This document shows, piece after piece, positions 11,476 through 22,452 of a stretch of DNA of 64,000 nt. Position 1 is the first letter of the stretch, and the number at the start of each line of letters is the position of its first letter. The notes below the pieces were generated by a model that saw nothing but the letters and a program-made list of their open reading frames with translations, searched no databases and was not told where the DNA came from. Both the position numbers and the translations under genes were made by a program. The stretch comes from Ligustrum vulgare (lineage: Eukaryota > Streptophyta > Magnoliopsida > Lamiales > Oleaceae), in NCBI GenBank assembly GCA_963555705.1, contig OY743176.1, positions 63,066,040-63,130,039 on the forward strand. The letters are read 5' to 3'.

Positions 11476-12792
11476 AGAATTAGATTTGCTTATAGAAAAT
11501 TTTGACCAATTAAGCATAGAAAATTTTAATGAATACCAAGTTTTAATGAATACTGGAGGAGCACCTAACTCAGCTCCAATAGGAACTTCCAAACAGGAAT
11601 TACCAGATCCAGATGAAAGTTATGCACCCTTATATAGTAAACCACACCGACAATATTATGATAGAATCAGAGATAGACAACCACCTAGAGGAAATAAATA
11701 TAAAGATAGATTTGAACCAAATAATAATTATGATAAACCTATTAATCATGGAGGAACAAAATTAGATCTAGATTGCAAAATAGATACTAAAAAAGCCTTA
11801 TTAACTTGAGCAGATTCAATGATACTATTCTTTTTATACAATAAAGATGATACATGGGAAAATACTGATAGAATGATAAATTTTTTAGTAGCATCTTTTG
11901 AAGGACATGTTAGAAATTGGTGGGAAGGAATAAGTAGTGATACAAAAGCATTAATAAGAAGAAATGTACAGACAGAACTAATAAAATCAGATAGAAAGGG
12001 AATAGAAAAGTTAGTAGATTATATTGCGGATGAATTTTTAGGAGAAAATTGGATAAGTAATTTTGAAACAGAATCAATAAGAGAAAAAGATAATGCAAGA
12101 GTAAGATTAATAAATTTAACAATATGTGATATGTGTAAAATTAAAGAATATACTTGTAAATTTAAAGAATACTATTATGTCCAATTCTATAGTAATGAAA
12201 ACCAAGAAGTATATAGAGATATGTATTACAATAAATTACCAGGTTCATGAGGGATATACTTTAAAATAGAATTTGAAAAATTTATTAGAGATAACCCTGG
12301 AACACCTAGAACATTAGGATCAAGGATAAAATTCCTATTTGAAAGATTAGCATATATATGTCAACAAAGACAATTATTAAAAAATCAGGAAAATTAACCA
12401 GAATATGTTGTGAAGATATGGAAAAACTTACCCAATGGGGATGTAACTCTGAAAGAAGAAAAAATAATAATAAAAGAAAATATAAAAATAGAAAGTTTAA
12501 AAAATTCAGAAACTTTAGGAAAAAATATATAAAGTCTAAGAGAAGATATTACAAAATAAGATATAATCCAAATAAAAGACAGAAAAATAAAACTTATAAG
12601 AAAGACAAAAGCCAATGTAAATGTTGGAATTGTGGAGAAATAGGGCATATAAGCCCTGATTGTAACAAAAAGAAAGTCAAAATATTACAAAAAGAATATC
12701 TAGAAATAGAAAGTGAACTAAGTGAAATATCAGATACTGAAGAATACTATGATCAAGAAGTCTATATAAGTGAATCAGATTCAGAAAGTGAT
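11468..12792 (+). pseudogene. Viral coat-protein gene, broken
   Basis: The coat-type core contains RNWWEGISSD (about 11915) and a Cys-containing stretch. A Lys/Arg-rich segment follows, then a CCHC zinc knuckle (Cys-X2-Cys-X4-His-X4-Cys, 12622-12663) and an acidic Ser/Glu/Asp tail. Basic stretch plus CCHC is diagnostic of caulimovirid coat proteins. Lesions: in-frame TGA at 11807-11809 and 12248-12250, a frameshift between about 12360 and 12440, and a solo LTR inserted in the acidic tail after 12792. The last few codons resume at 15824 and stop at 15839-15841. Confidence 0.85.
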
Positions 12793-13399
12793 TGTAGCGC
12801 CCCGAGTTCCGTATACCCGATTCACTACTCATTTTCTGTCTAAATTTTTCGAATAATATTTTTGCGGAAGAAATAATTGAAATTCATTTTTGGCAACATT
12901 AAATAAACTGTAATGGCCGATAAAATTGAAAACATTTATGAAACCATTTGAAATAGTAAATCGAACCATTAATATTGTAAAGAAATTGCCAATGTCATAA
13001 TTTCTCAAATAAATGAACTTCTCTAAATTATTCGATTGTTTGGAAAATACGGAAACCATTAACGTCAAACTTTCTACCGTTTAACGATTATTGCCACCAT
13101 CATTCATCGCTCGCCACCGTCTCCGAAATCTGCAAAACTGTTAAAAAGTAGGGTGAGTATTTCATGGGGGAAATACTCAGTAGACTCATCGCAAATTAAT
13201 TTAATTTATAAGATGATTAAACACATAAATCCCGGCTCTTTATAAAACGGGCATTGATAGAGCTTCTTTATAAAACGGCTCTTGATAAAACTCATATTGT
13301 GCATTACAGCACGGGACATATTTTGCAAATCATAGGCTCTTTGAAAATAGCTCTTTGAAAACAGCTCTTTGAAAACCATATACTTATAAAAACATTTTA

Positions 13400-13805
13400 A
13401 TTATGCCAAGCATAATTTCTTTTGAAAGCATAACATAAGATAGGATTGAAATCCTCATAAACATAGGGAGACACAAGAACTTTACCGAACTTAGGTGGCA
13501 AGAATTCTTATGCAGTAAAATCATAATAACAGTAAAATCACAGTAACAGTAAAATCATAATAACAGTAAAATCACAGTAAGTATACCAAGCATAATTTTT
13601 GAAATTCATAGGGATCAATTGCATCATAACATAAGATAGGATCGAAATCCTCATAAACATATGCGACAGGAATTTTACCGAACTTAGGTGGCAAATCCTC
13701 ATAAACATATGGAAACATAGGAATTTTACCGAACTTCGTGGCAAATCCTCATAAACATAGGAGACACAAGAATGTTACCGAACTTCGTGGCAAGAATTCT
13801 TATGT
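13400..13805. repeat. Tandem repeat inside solo LTR
   Basis: Four imperfect ~60-bp units built on AAATCCTCATAAACATA...TTTTACCGAACTT(C/A)GTGGCA, with an extra run of AGTAAAATCA(C/T)A units near 13515-13580. Spacing is uneven and no spacers are unique, so this is not CRISPR-like. Confidence 0.8.
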
Positions 13806-13919
13806 GTAGCGCTACTAAAACTCCGGTCCCCTTAACATATCATAACTTATCATATGGGACCCATAACAATCTTGGTAGATTGATTTCATAGCAATGATCC
13901 AAAAAAAACATTTTCGTGA

Positions 13920-14050
13920 AGCATAGGGTATACTTACTTTTCGTAAAAACATAAAGTATATTTTCTTTTCATAAAAACATACTTACTTTTCATAAAAACA
14001 TAAGGTATATTTACCTTTCATAAAAACATACTTGCTTTTCTTAAAAATTG
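13920..14050. repeat. Short tandem repeat inside solo LTR
   Basis: Three units of ACTTACTTTTCATAAAAACATA(A)GGTATATTT, partly degenerate. Confidence 0.75.
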
Positions 14051-15841
14051 ACTCTCACAAGTCACATGACATTCATATGAAATCATAATTTAAATCAATT
14101 AATAAGTGCGAGTCTACCTCAAATTCGACGAGTGCAAAGTTGAGCGGGAATGACTTCAATTTCTTTAAATTCTCCGTACGCTTCGTCTTAGCCAATAAGT
14201 CACTTTAGTATATCGAATATATAGTTCAAAATGATAAATTATAATTTGAGGACTAAAATTGATGTTTTGAAAGTTGAGGGACTAAAATGAATACTTTTGA
14301 AAGTTGAGTCGGAAACTCAAAACAATAGGGTTGAAATAGTAGATTTTGAAAATGAAGGCTGAATAAAATCATTTAAAAACTTAAGGGCTGAAATTGATAA
14401 GTTTAAAAGCTAAAGGACTGAAATAAAACCTTTTAAAACTAAAAGGGACTGAATTGGATTGTTTTAAAATCATAGGGGCTGATTTGAAACATTTCAAAAC
14501 TTGGGGGCTTTAAGTGCAAATTCTGAAAATTAATATTAATATCCTCAGATTTAATCTCTCTCTCTCATTCACGATCTGAATCAGACAGAGAGAGAGGCGT
14601 GCGAAATCAGGGAAAATCAGTGGTTGTTTTGTGTCGCCAATCCGCCGGCGATTCACCGGCGAAACACCAGTGCAAGGTGCGGCAAGGGATGGGATTGAAG
14701 ATTAGGGTTTCAGTGCGAGTTGGGTGTGAGAAACTGTGACGAACCGTGGCTTAGATCGCGATTTGGGAGTTGGGTCTTAACTGCGAAATCCGGTGGTCGT
14801 GCCGGTAAATCAGTCGGCGATCGAAGGTAAGTCTTGGGCTTGGTTTATTTCTTGTTTTGGGTTTCGATTGTTTGTCAAAACTGAAGTGGGCAGTGGGTTC
14901 ATGATTCAATTGGCGTTTGGTCTGAGTGTTGCAGAGAAATTGATAATGAGAATGATTTCTGAAAACTTAATGGAATTGAGAATTGTGTGATGTTGAGATG
15001 GGTATGTGAGGTTAGCTGTGTGAGGGAGATGGATCAGTGTGGGTGGTGATGATCAGTCGTGAGGAATTCTGGTGATTGGTGAATTTGCAGTGATGAAACA
15101 GTGGTTGCTTGGTTCTGTATTGATTCGGTAGATAGAAAGCTGTTACTGGGTTTGAAGGAAAGTGATGGAGTTGAGCTGATTATAGATTGAGCTGCATTGG
15201 GATGATTGTGGCAGCTCCATGGTTATATACAGATTGATGGTTTTGATTCTATAATGGTTCTACGGCAATGGAGGCTTTGTGATAATGAATTGATGATGAT
15301 GATAATGGTGCTGTAAAGGAATTTGTGGGGGTATGAATGATAATGATGAAGATGCTTTGAAGATGGTATATTGAGGTGGAAAGAATGATAAAGAAGGAAG
15401 AAAAAAATGTAGGGGACGTGAGTTGTGATGAGGAAGAATATGTATTGATTTGGTACTATAGAATATGATAGTGTAGAATTAGGTGTAATATGAAATGGAA
15501 AATGGTGTAAAATTATTTGTACAAAAATGATGATGTTTTTGTGTAAAGAATTGTTGTCTTGGTGTAAAGAAGAAGACATGTGGGCAAAATTTGGATTTTA
15601 GAAAGATTTTGAAAATAATACTTTGAATAAATAATTAAAATAATATATTTTTAGAAATTCGGATATTTAATTTAAAATCGAACAAATTCGATATTTCTTG
15701 ACTTGGCTAGACGAATCCGTCGCGGCGTTAACTTCAAAATAATAGGTAAAATAGTAGCGACACAATTTTTTAAATATTAAAATAATTATTAATTGCGTAA
15801 AAATTCTGGGTCGCTACAGTGATGAATCAGAATCAGAATAA

Positions 15842-17114
15842 AGAAATAGAAGAAATAGAAGCAAATAAGAACATAGATAAATAAGAATATGAAGGAATAG
15901 AAGGTTATGGATTAAAGGTAACTTTTGATAATAATAAGTTAAGGAAGATACAAAAATTATCTTTAGATTTGAAAATAGGAAAATGGGAAATACTAGATAG
16001 AATATGGAAAAGAGAAAAAGTAGCAATAAATGAATACCATAAAATTGAAAGGGCAATAGATGTTAGAACTACCCAAGGAACACACAAATTAAACCTTTTA
16101 ACAAAAAATACGGTTACAGAATTATTAACAAAAATCAATAGAAAACAAAGTGAAAAGATCCAATATGTTTATTTAGCAGGTATCCAAATAATGTTTAAAT
16201 CCTTGTTTAGAGAAGGATTAGATTCACCTTTAACTGTAAGTTTACATGATGGAAGAATAATAAATTTAAAAGACAGTCATTTAGGAACAGTAGAAGGAAA
16301 TCTAGCATATAAGAAACTAATATTTATATGTTATCCAAAATATTGTATATCGTTAAAAGATAGAAACTTTAATGAAGTTTTAGGACTACATTTCAAATTA
16401 CATAAGGATGACATAATGGAACCAGGAGATAAAATTATGACTATAGAATACAGAGCATTATACACATTTACTAATTCAAATTATGGAAACATTTATTCTA
16501 AAAAACCATATATTGAAATTCATAAAGAATGTAAAGACTTTGGTAAAACCGTAGAACCAGATAAACAAATAAGTTTAGTCCCAAGAAACTATGAACTTAC
16601 TATAATAAAAAATAAACCAGAAATTATAGAGTTAAGAGAAGAAGAATACCCTAATAATAACATACCATTTGAAGATGGCAGATTAATTAGGAGATCAGCA
16701 AGTTTACCTAATAGAAAACAATTAGGAGAAACTAGTAATACAAGGGAAATAAAACTTAATAGAAATGCTGGAAATATGAAAATCGAATGTGAATATTTCA
16801 ATGGAATAGAACATATAAAAGGATCCAATATATTAATTGACACGGGAGCTAGTGAATGTCATATAGCTTCAAATAGAAATAAAGGACTAATATCTCATAG
16901 AACTGATCCATATAGATATATACATTTTGATGGACAAGTACATATGACTGAACTTGAAGTAAAAGTACCAATAAAAATAGGAGGAATAAATCTTTTAGTA
17001 CCATGTCATGTAGATAATAGTATGGTAAATTCTCATGTATTATTAGGAATGAGCTTTCTAGATGAACTAGAAGATTATAGTATAAAACGTGAAGGATTAT
17101 ATATAAATAAATAA
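15842..17114 (+). pseudogene. Viral movement protein joined to a first aspartic-protease domain
   Basis: The frame is open from about 15886 to TAA at 17112-17114; a TAA just upstream separates it from the coat end. The first ~230 residues carry the 30K-superfamily movement core of caulimovirids: FREGLDSPLTV, a Gly-Asn-Leu with Lys, and TNSNYG near the core end. The final ~110 residues form a retropepsin-like domain with ILIDTGASECHI (active site at about 16839-16850) and HVLLGMSF (about 17034). The role would be tubule formation at plasmodesmata. A protease-like domain directly behind the movement protein is unexpected; see findings. Confidence 0.8.
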
Positions 17115-17604
17115 CCAAATAAGTTTTCCATTAGCTGTTTATATACAAGTTACAATTGTTGAAACAAATATAACAACATGTGCATTAATTGACACGGGAA
17201 GTGATATAACAATATTCAAAAATTTCTTAATAAAATCATGGAATACTAATGGAAAGATAAAAATTACAGGAGTAACAGGAGAAAGTACTCATATAATTAA
17301 TAGTGCTGATAAAATTGATATAATATTTGGGAGTAAACAAATAGTTGTAAATAAAATATATAATTATAACAAACTAGAATGTGATATATTACTAGGAAAT
17401 GACTTTATCCAACAATTTCAATACTATAAACAAAATAACTACATGATAATGTTACAAACACCTTGTGGACATTTACTAAAAATACCAAGAGAATTTAGAC
17501 CTTACAGAGTTCAGCCAACACAGCGTGGTGATAAAAGGGAGAAAAAACCAATTACACAAAATGAAATAAAAAATAAAAGAATAATGTATAAAAAAAAGTC
17601 TTAA
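17107..17604 (+). pseudogene. Second viral aspartic-protease domain
   Basis: Open in the +1 frame relative to the preceding gene, with no good ATG, so it is a displaced segment of a polyprotein. It has CALIDTGSDITIF (DTGS at 17191-17202) and DILLGNDF (about 17383), the classic caulimovirid protease pattern placed just before RT. The role is polyprotein cleavage. It ends in a Lys-rich stretch at TAA 17602-17604, 21 bases before the RT ATG. Confidence 0.8.
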
Positions 17605-17624
17605 AAACAAACATACAAACCAAC

Positions 17625-19436
17625 ATGGAAAAAATCATTGATCAACTAGAGAAAATTTGTGGAGAAAATCCATTATTATTTTGGAAACCACATCATCCAA
17701 AAGCTAAAATAGAATTAACAGAAAATGTTATTATAAGAGTTAGACCAATGATGTATACCATACAAGATACACAAGAATTTAAAATTCAAATAAAAGAATT
17801 ACTCAACCAAAAATTAATCAGACCGAGTAATGGACCCCATAGTAGTCCAGCTTTCATGGTCACGAAACATTCTGAACAAAAAAGAGGAAAAGCTAGAATG
17901 GTAATAAATTATAAAGAATTAAACAAATATACTAAATTTGATGGATACTTTTTACCAAATAAAGAAGTAGTAATAAATCTTGCAAAAGGAAAACAATATT
18001 ATTCTAAATTCGATTGCAAGTCAGGATTTTGTAGAGATGGCAAACGGGCCGAGCGGCTCGTCAGCTCGGCTCGTCAAATCACGAGCCACGAGCGGCTCGG
18101 CTCGTCGAAGTCATGGGCTCGTTCACGAGCCAAACAAGCAAATCCAAAAACGAGCCGAGCTCGGCTCGGCTCGTTTTACATTGACGGCTTGTGAAACACG
18201 AGCCACGAGCTCGGCTCGTGGACTCGTTTTTTTTTAAAATAAAATTTTAATTTTAATGAAAAAAATGAAAAAAAAAATTATGTACGAGCCGCGAGCCACG
18301 AGCTCAAGGGCCAAGCCGAGCTTGACCCTGAGTAACGAGCCGAGCCGAAGCTCGTCTCGTCTAACACGAGCCACAAGCTCGGCTTGTCTTAGAGACGAGC
18401 CGAGCAGCGAGCTTAATGGGCCGAGCAGGCTCGGCTCGGCCCATTGCCATCTCTAGGATTTTGGCAAGTAAAAATGGAAGAAGATAGTATTCAATATACA
18501 GCATTTAGTACACCCCAATGTAAGTATGAATGGATGGTTATGCCATTTGGTTTAAAAAATGCACCACAAATATATCAAAGAAGAATGGATAACATATTTA
18601 GAAAATTTAATGAATTTTTAATTGTCTATGTTGATGATATATTAATATGTTCTAATAATAGAGAAGAACATATAAACCATTTAATGAAATTTATAAATGA
18701 ATGCAAAAAAGAAGTAATTGTTCTTTCAAAAAATAAAGCTATAATAGAAAAATAAGAAATTGATTTTCTTGGATTATCAATAGATAAAAGAGGAATAAAA
18801 TTACAAACACATATATCTAAAAAGGTAGAAAGTTTTCCAGACAAATTAGAATCAAAAGAACAAATACAAAAAATTTTAGGATGTTTAAATTATGCAGAAG
18901 GATTTATTGAAAATCTATCAAAAAAGAGACATAAAATTCAAATTTTACTCAGAAAGACAAATACCAAAGGATAGAGTGATGAACACACAGAAATTGTCAA
19001 ATCACTAAAAGAAGAATGTAAAAATTTTCCAAAATTAAGATTACCAGATGAAAAAGATAATCTGATAGTTAATACTGACGCCTCGAATAAGTATTGGGCA
19101 GTAATATTAAAAACAGATCTTAATGAAATTTGTAGATACTCAAGTGGAACGTTTAACCAAGCAGAAATAAATTATACTACTCATGAGAAAGAATTGTTAG
19201 CAATAATCAGAGGAATAAAGAAGTTTTCATTGTTTTTATTATCTAAGAAATTCATTGTCGAAACTGATAATTCTCAAGTTGCAGGTTTAGTAAAAAACAA
19301 ATTACCACCAGAACCTCAATATAGAAGGCTTCATAGATGGCAAGCCTATTTAGCGTTTTATAATTTTGATATAGTTCATATTAAATGTGTCAATAATTAT
19401 CTTGCGGACTTTTTAAGCAGGAATATTGAATTGCAG
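17625..19436 (+). pseudogene. Viral reverse transcriptase and RNase H, interrupted
   Basis: RT starts at ATG 17625. Visible motifs are SSPAFMV, ARMVINYKELN, SKFDCKSGF, then after the MITE MPFGLKNAP and YVDDIL (catalytic, about 18627). RNase H begins near 19066 with NTDAS, then THEKELLAI and ETDNSQ, and ends DFLSRN, so the catalytic Asp/Glu/Asp pattern is seen. Lesions: hAT MITE at 18032-18455, TAA at 18753-18755, TAG near 18973. MITE plus TSD is 432 bases, so the frame resumes unchanged. No integrase follows, confirming a pararetrovirus. Confidence 0.9.
18032..18455. mobile_element. hAT MITE, GC-rich, inside viral RT
   Basis: Inverted ends TAGAGATGGCAA...GGGCCGAGC and a perfect 8-bp TSD GGATTTTG (18024-18031, 18456-18463), which defines hAT. 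The 424-bp body is built from many ACGAGCC / GGCTCG / GAGCCGAGC units in both orientations, far more GC-rich than the virus around it. Such subterminal clusters are transposase-binding sites in hAT elements. ORFs reading through it (17980-18237, 18256-18456) are artefacts. Confidence 0.95.
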
Positions 19437-20507
19437 ATGGATAATATCAAACAATCTCTGATAGACGCCAAAAAGCGAATGAACTTCCTCATGGAGGAAG
19501 CTGAAGATATAAAGCTTGGAATTGAACAACTTGCAGAGACTTTCCAAAGAAGTTTCAAACAATTGATGGAAATCTCAACATTTCATCACAATTATACTAA
19601 AGAATTGAGCGATAACATAATTGAGATTGAATCTCAGTTTGAATCGTTGATTACCAAACAGGTTATATCAAAAATACAAACAGGTACATCTTCTGGAAGC
19701 AGTGGTGGACCAACGATCAAAAGAGATGAACCAAGTCCCAAAAAAGTTGTTATAAATGAATCTAGTCCTCGAAAAATCACAATTAATGCCAAAGATGAAC
19801 ATACAAGGGTAGTCAGAATTCGTGCTGAAGAGGAAGATGATTCCCCTTTTTTACCAAAAGAAAACGAATATAAAACTACTGTTGAAGTTATATATGAACT
19901 TCAGGAATGTGATTGTTATTATATTTCATCTGGAGACCATGTATACCCACGATTGATCGTTACCCAGGGAGGAGATCCCGTCATGACAAAAATGGCAGCT
20001 TATTATGGATTTTTGGATCTTATCTATCCAGGAAAAGATCTGAAAGAAATCGAAAAATTTGATGATTTACTAAAAGGAGAAATTTCAAAGTTTTCCCAAG
20101 GAAGACCCATATATTTAAAATTTTATTCAATCAGTCCTGAAATTGATGGAAGGATATATTATCCCGCTGAGCATATTATCACGATTGTGTATGTTGCTCG
20201 AAATTTCCAAATTGAAGTTGGTAAAAATACCAAACCAATACCAAACATTACAAGATCATGGTTTAGATCCCGAAGGGTATTGGGAATTAAAGTTCTCTAC
20301 AACATTGCCAAAAACCTGTATGAGAAAAAATTCAAATGCATATGCCAGTATAATGGATGGACCCTACTCACTAATGGAGAAAAAGAAAAATCAACAATCC
20401 TGCAAGAATACATCAATAAATTTGACACTCATCAAATCCATGGAAGGTTTGCCACTTTGCAAGAGGCGTTCATAGCTAGAAACTGCCCCACATGCCAAAG
20501 GAATTGA
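19437..20507 (+). CDS. Viral P4/transactivator-position protein, about 356 aa
   Basis: Intact from ATG 19437 to TGA 20505-20507. It is in frame with RNase H and no stop separates them, so the open frame runs unbroken from 19194. Residues 1-80 look like a coiled coil; about 82-95 are a Gly/Ser linker; then an acidic-basic segment and a ~220-residue globular domain with TTVEVIYELQECDCYY and DHVYPRLIVTQGGDP, ending with Cys pairs (CICQ, CPTC). The position matches P4 of tungrovirus or the transactivator of other genera. I do not see the usual viroplasmin core, so the role stays open. Confidence 0.65.
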   Translation: MDNIKQSLIDAKKRMNFLMEEAEDIKLGIEQLAETFQRSFKQLMEISTFHHNYTKELSDNIIEIESQFESLITKQVISKIQTGTSSGSSGGPTIKRDEPSPKKVVINESSPRKITINAKDEHTRVVRIRAEEEDDSPFLPKENEYKTTVEVIYELQECDCYYISSGDHVYPRLIVTQGGDPVMTKMAAYYGFLDLIYPGKDLKEIEKFDDLLKGEISKFSQGRPIYLKFYSISPEIDGRIYYPAEHIITIVYVARNFQIEVGKNTKPIPNITRSWFRSRRVLGIKVLYNIAKNLYEKKFKCICQYNGWTLLTNGEKEKSTILQEYINKFDTHQIHGRFATLQEAFIARNCPTCQRN

Positions 20508-20600
20508 TGGACAGGTGGAAGCCACTTGATGGATCTGCTTCACATGCTAACAAAATTGATGGACAAGTGGAAGTTATTCAACAGATCTACTTTAATTCAA
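20504..20600. repeat. Tandem duplication upstream of viral promoter
   Basis: Two units of ATTGATGGACARGTGGAAG about 60 bases apart, each followed by a GATCT(G/A)CTT block. Duplicated upstream blocks are common in pararetroviral enhancers. Confidence 0.7.
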
Positions 20601-20782
20601 CAATGCAGAATAATGTAGGGGTCATACCAAGACCAAAAAAGAGAAGGATAAGTGTCCCTATAATGTAAGGGTCATGTTATGTAATAAATAATAGAGGGAC
20701 ATGTGTGTCCTTAGGTGAAAAAAGCTGTAAAATTGTTAGGACAATGATGTAAGTAGTGATGTAATTGTGTCCAATGTAGTAT

Positions 20783-20790
20783 TATAAATA
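20783..20790 (+). promoter_or_regulatory. Pararetroviral promoter TATA box
   Basis: TATAAATAGAGGCC, the strong plant/pararetroviral form, 275 bases after the last large ORF. The start of transcription is expected near 20812-20820 (AGAACTCACTTGAGC). Two GTAAGGGTCAT / GTAGGGGTCAT blocks lie at 20615-20675. Confidence 0.8.
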
Positions 20791-20909
20791 GAGGCCTCCG
20801 GGCTAGTTGAAAAAGAGAACTCACTTGAGCACTCGGTTTGTGAGAAAGCCAAAAATCTTCTGTCTTTGAAAAATTCTCTTACCAATCTTGTTTCAGTCTT
20901 CATATTATC

Positions 20910-20915
20910 AATAAA
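20910..20915 (+). terminator. Pararetroviral poly(A) signal
   Basis: AATAAA about 120 bases downstream of the TATA box, the spacing expected in caulimovirids where the signal lies inside the terminal redundancy (R, about 20815-20935). Confidence 0.75.
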
Positions 20916-21240
20916 ATCTCAATCTACTTATCAAATTATGACGAGTTTCTAAATTCTTGTCTTCTGAATCCTATTTCCAAAAGAAGATATATTATTAAGA
21001 AAACTCCCTACACTCTATCCTAAAATATTTTCCATCTAAAAGGTTATACAGTAAAGGCATCCAGGTTTGACTAATAACCCGTGAAGGCAGGAAGTCATTG
21101 AAGGGTGTGGAGCAGAAACCTATAAGCCTGAAGGTCACTAACAATAAAAGGAAAATACAAAGGTACTGAGAACAGGAAAAGAGGTTAGTATTCTTAATAT
21201 ATCTGTCTTTACGGAATTAGGAAGAAGAAGAGTTTTTAAC
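20916..21240 (+). other. Viral leader, non-coding
   Basis: Purine-rich sequence between the poly(A) region and the next small ORF. No primer-binding site is seen in it, although one is usually placed in the leader. It may form the structured shunt leader; I did not resolve a stem. Confidence 0.5.
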
Positions 21241-21594
21241 ATGACAGAATTCAGGATTATTAAATTTAATTATCAAAACAGTCCTTATAATGATGAATAC
21301 CATAGCATAATTGAACCTTTATTCATGCATAAACAGTTTACTAGACCTAATAATGAAATAAAAAAGTTATATCATGTGTATATGCCATGTTTGTTAGTTA
21401 TCTTTCCGACATTAAAAAGAATATTATGATTAGAAATTACAAAATCAATTATTTATTTTTGGCTTGATAGTGATAATACTGAAATAAATAATGAATTATA
21501 TTTAGGATATGTGTTTAGTAGTGATAATGATTATGACCCTGTAATAGATTATGACAGTGATGGAAGAGATGAATCTTTCTTTACCAGTTTTTGA
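21241..21594 (+). pseudogene. Viral post-promoter ORF a, one stop
   Basis: Starts ATGACAGAATTC; the first ten bases match the start of ORF 3 (10514). A TGA at 21427-21429 interrupts it; the frame continues to TGA 21592-21594 (about 117 codons). The C-terminus is Asp-rich (SSDNDYDP, DYDSDGRD). It overlaps the next ORF by 44 bases. Function unknown. Confidence 0.55.
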
Positions 21595-21985
21595 AAATCT
21601 TAATATCATGAATAATAGTAATTATATCATGAAAAAACCCAGAGCTAAAAGAGGTCCATATAAAGTTCAAAAGCATATCAAAAGTAAAAAAGGTATTGAA
21701 TATGAAAATGAAATCGATAAAATAGGATATCAAGAACAACTATACGCATCACAAGAGATATTAAAAAGTTTTAAAGAAAATTTGATAGAAAACTTTGCTA
21801 GAGGTACTGTAAGATCTATAATGGCACAAAATATTCAAGATATAATTGATAAATTAGAAAAGAGAAAGAAAAGTATTTCAAAATATAATATACCATTTGA
21901 ACCAAGCATAGATATTATGACTGATATAGATATTATCAATTCTCAAACATTGATAGAGTTTGAAAAATTACTTGAAATTTTATAA
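21551..21985 (+). CDS. Viral post-promoter ORF b, 144 aa
   Basis: Intact. The N-terminal third is basic (KKPRAKRGPYKVQKH, near residues 28-42), resembling a nucleic-acid-binding or nuclear-targeting patch; the rest is helical Glu/Lys/Ile sequence. No family is recognised. It lies between the viral promoter and the right edge of the integrant. Confidence 0.55.
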   Translation: MTVMEEMNLSLPVFENLNIMNNSNYIMKKPRAKRGPYKVQKHIKSKKGIEYENEIDKIGYQEQLYASQEILKSFKENLIENFARGTVRSIMAQNIQDIIDKLEKRKKSISKYNIPFEPSIDIMTDIDIINSQTLIEFEKLLEIL

Positions 21986-22007
21986 ATTGTTTATCTTTGT
22001 GTTTATA

Positions 22008-22226
22008 ATACCTGGATATACTATTAAAGGATTAGACAATTTGTTAGATAGGATAATGAAAAAAATAGATAACATTATATCTCAATTAATAGATATGAAT
22101 GAATCATATGAACAATATTATATATTTTTAGAAAATCACGATCAATACATTATAGATTATTATGATATATTACAACTTAAAATAGATTTAGAAAATAAAA
22201 TAGTAACAAATACAATCCAAACCTAA
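22008..22226 (+). CDS. Viral post-promoter ORF c, paralogue of ORF d
   Basis: About 72 codons. By alignment with ORF d the start would be the ATA at 22008 (ATACCTGGATAT here, ATGACAGGATAT there), so the ATG was probably lost or a non-AUG start is used. It shares GYTI, LDNLL, YEQY and DYY/DLYQ spaced blocks with ORF d. Function unknown; helical. Confidence 0.5.
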   Translation: MPGYTIKGLDNLLDRIMKKIDNIISQLIDMNESYEQYYIFLENHDQYIIDYYDILQLKIDLENKIVTNTIQT

Positions 22227-22227
22227 A

Positions 22228-22449
22228 ATGACAGGATATACAATAGAATGACTAGATAATCTTTTAGAAAAATCGAAAGATAAAATGGAAGATATTAAAC
22301 ATCAAACGGAAAATGAAAATATATCATCTGAAGAATACAATAAACTTTTAGAAAAATACGAACAATATATTGCAGATTATTGTATTTTACTAGACCAAAG
22401 AATGGACTTATATCAGAAAATTTTGTATAATAATTTACCAACCCAATAA
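22228..22449 (+). pseudogene. Viral post-promoter ORF d, paralogue of ORF c
   Basis: ATG one base after the ORF c stop. A TGA at codon 8 (22249-22251) breaks it; otherwise it is open to TAA 22447-22449. It is collinear with ORF c, so the pair arose by tandem duplication within the viral genome and then diverged strongly. Confidence 0.5.
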
Positions 22450-22452
22450 TCT

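Larger units (their letters stand above)
12793..15818 (-). mobile_element. Solo LTR, 3.0 kb, Ty3/Gypsy-type (family 1)
   Basis: Begins TGTAGCGCCCC and ends GGGTCGCTACA, TG...CA termini, with a perfect 5-bp TSD GTGAT (12788-12792 and 15819-15823). Its right end is homologous to the start of the LTR at 6066, hence minus orientation. No internal coding domain is present. It contains two tandem arrays and a ACAGAGAGAGAGG stretch near 14585. It inserted after the virus, because it splits the coat gene. Confidence 0.9.

Noticed and set aside
13400..13805. CRISPR-like array
   Set aside because: Adjacent imperfect tandem units without unique equal-length spacers, inside a plant LTR.
6066..15818. The LTRs at 6066-8274 and 12793-15818 as the two ends of one retrotransposon
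   Set aside because: They face opposite ways, each has its own TSD, and viral genes plus unrelated DNA lie between.
17980..18456. Arg/Ser-rich ORFs over the RT interruption
   Set aside because: They read through the MITE's repeated CGAGCC units; composition is an artefact.
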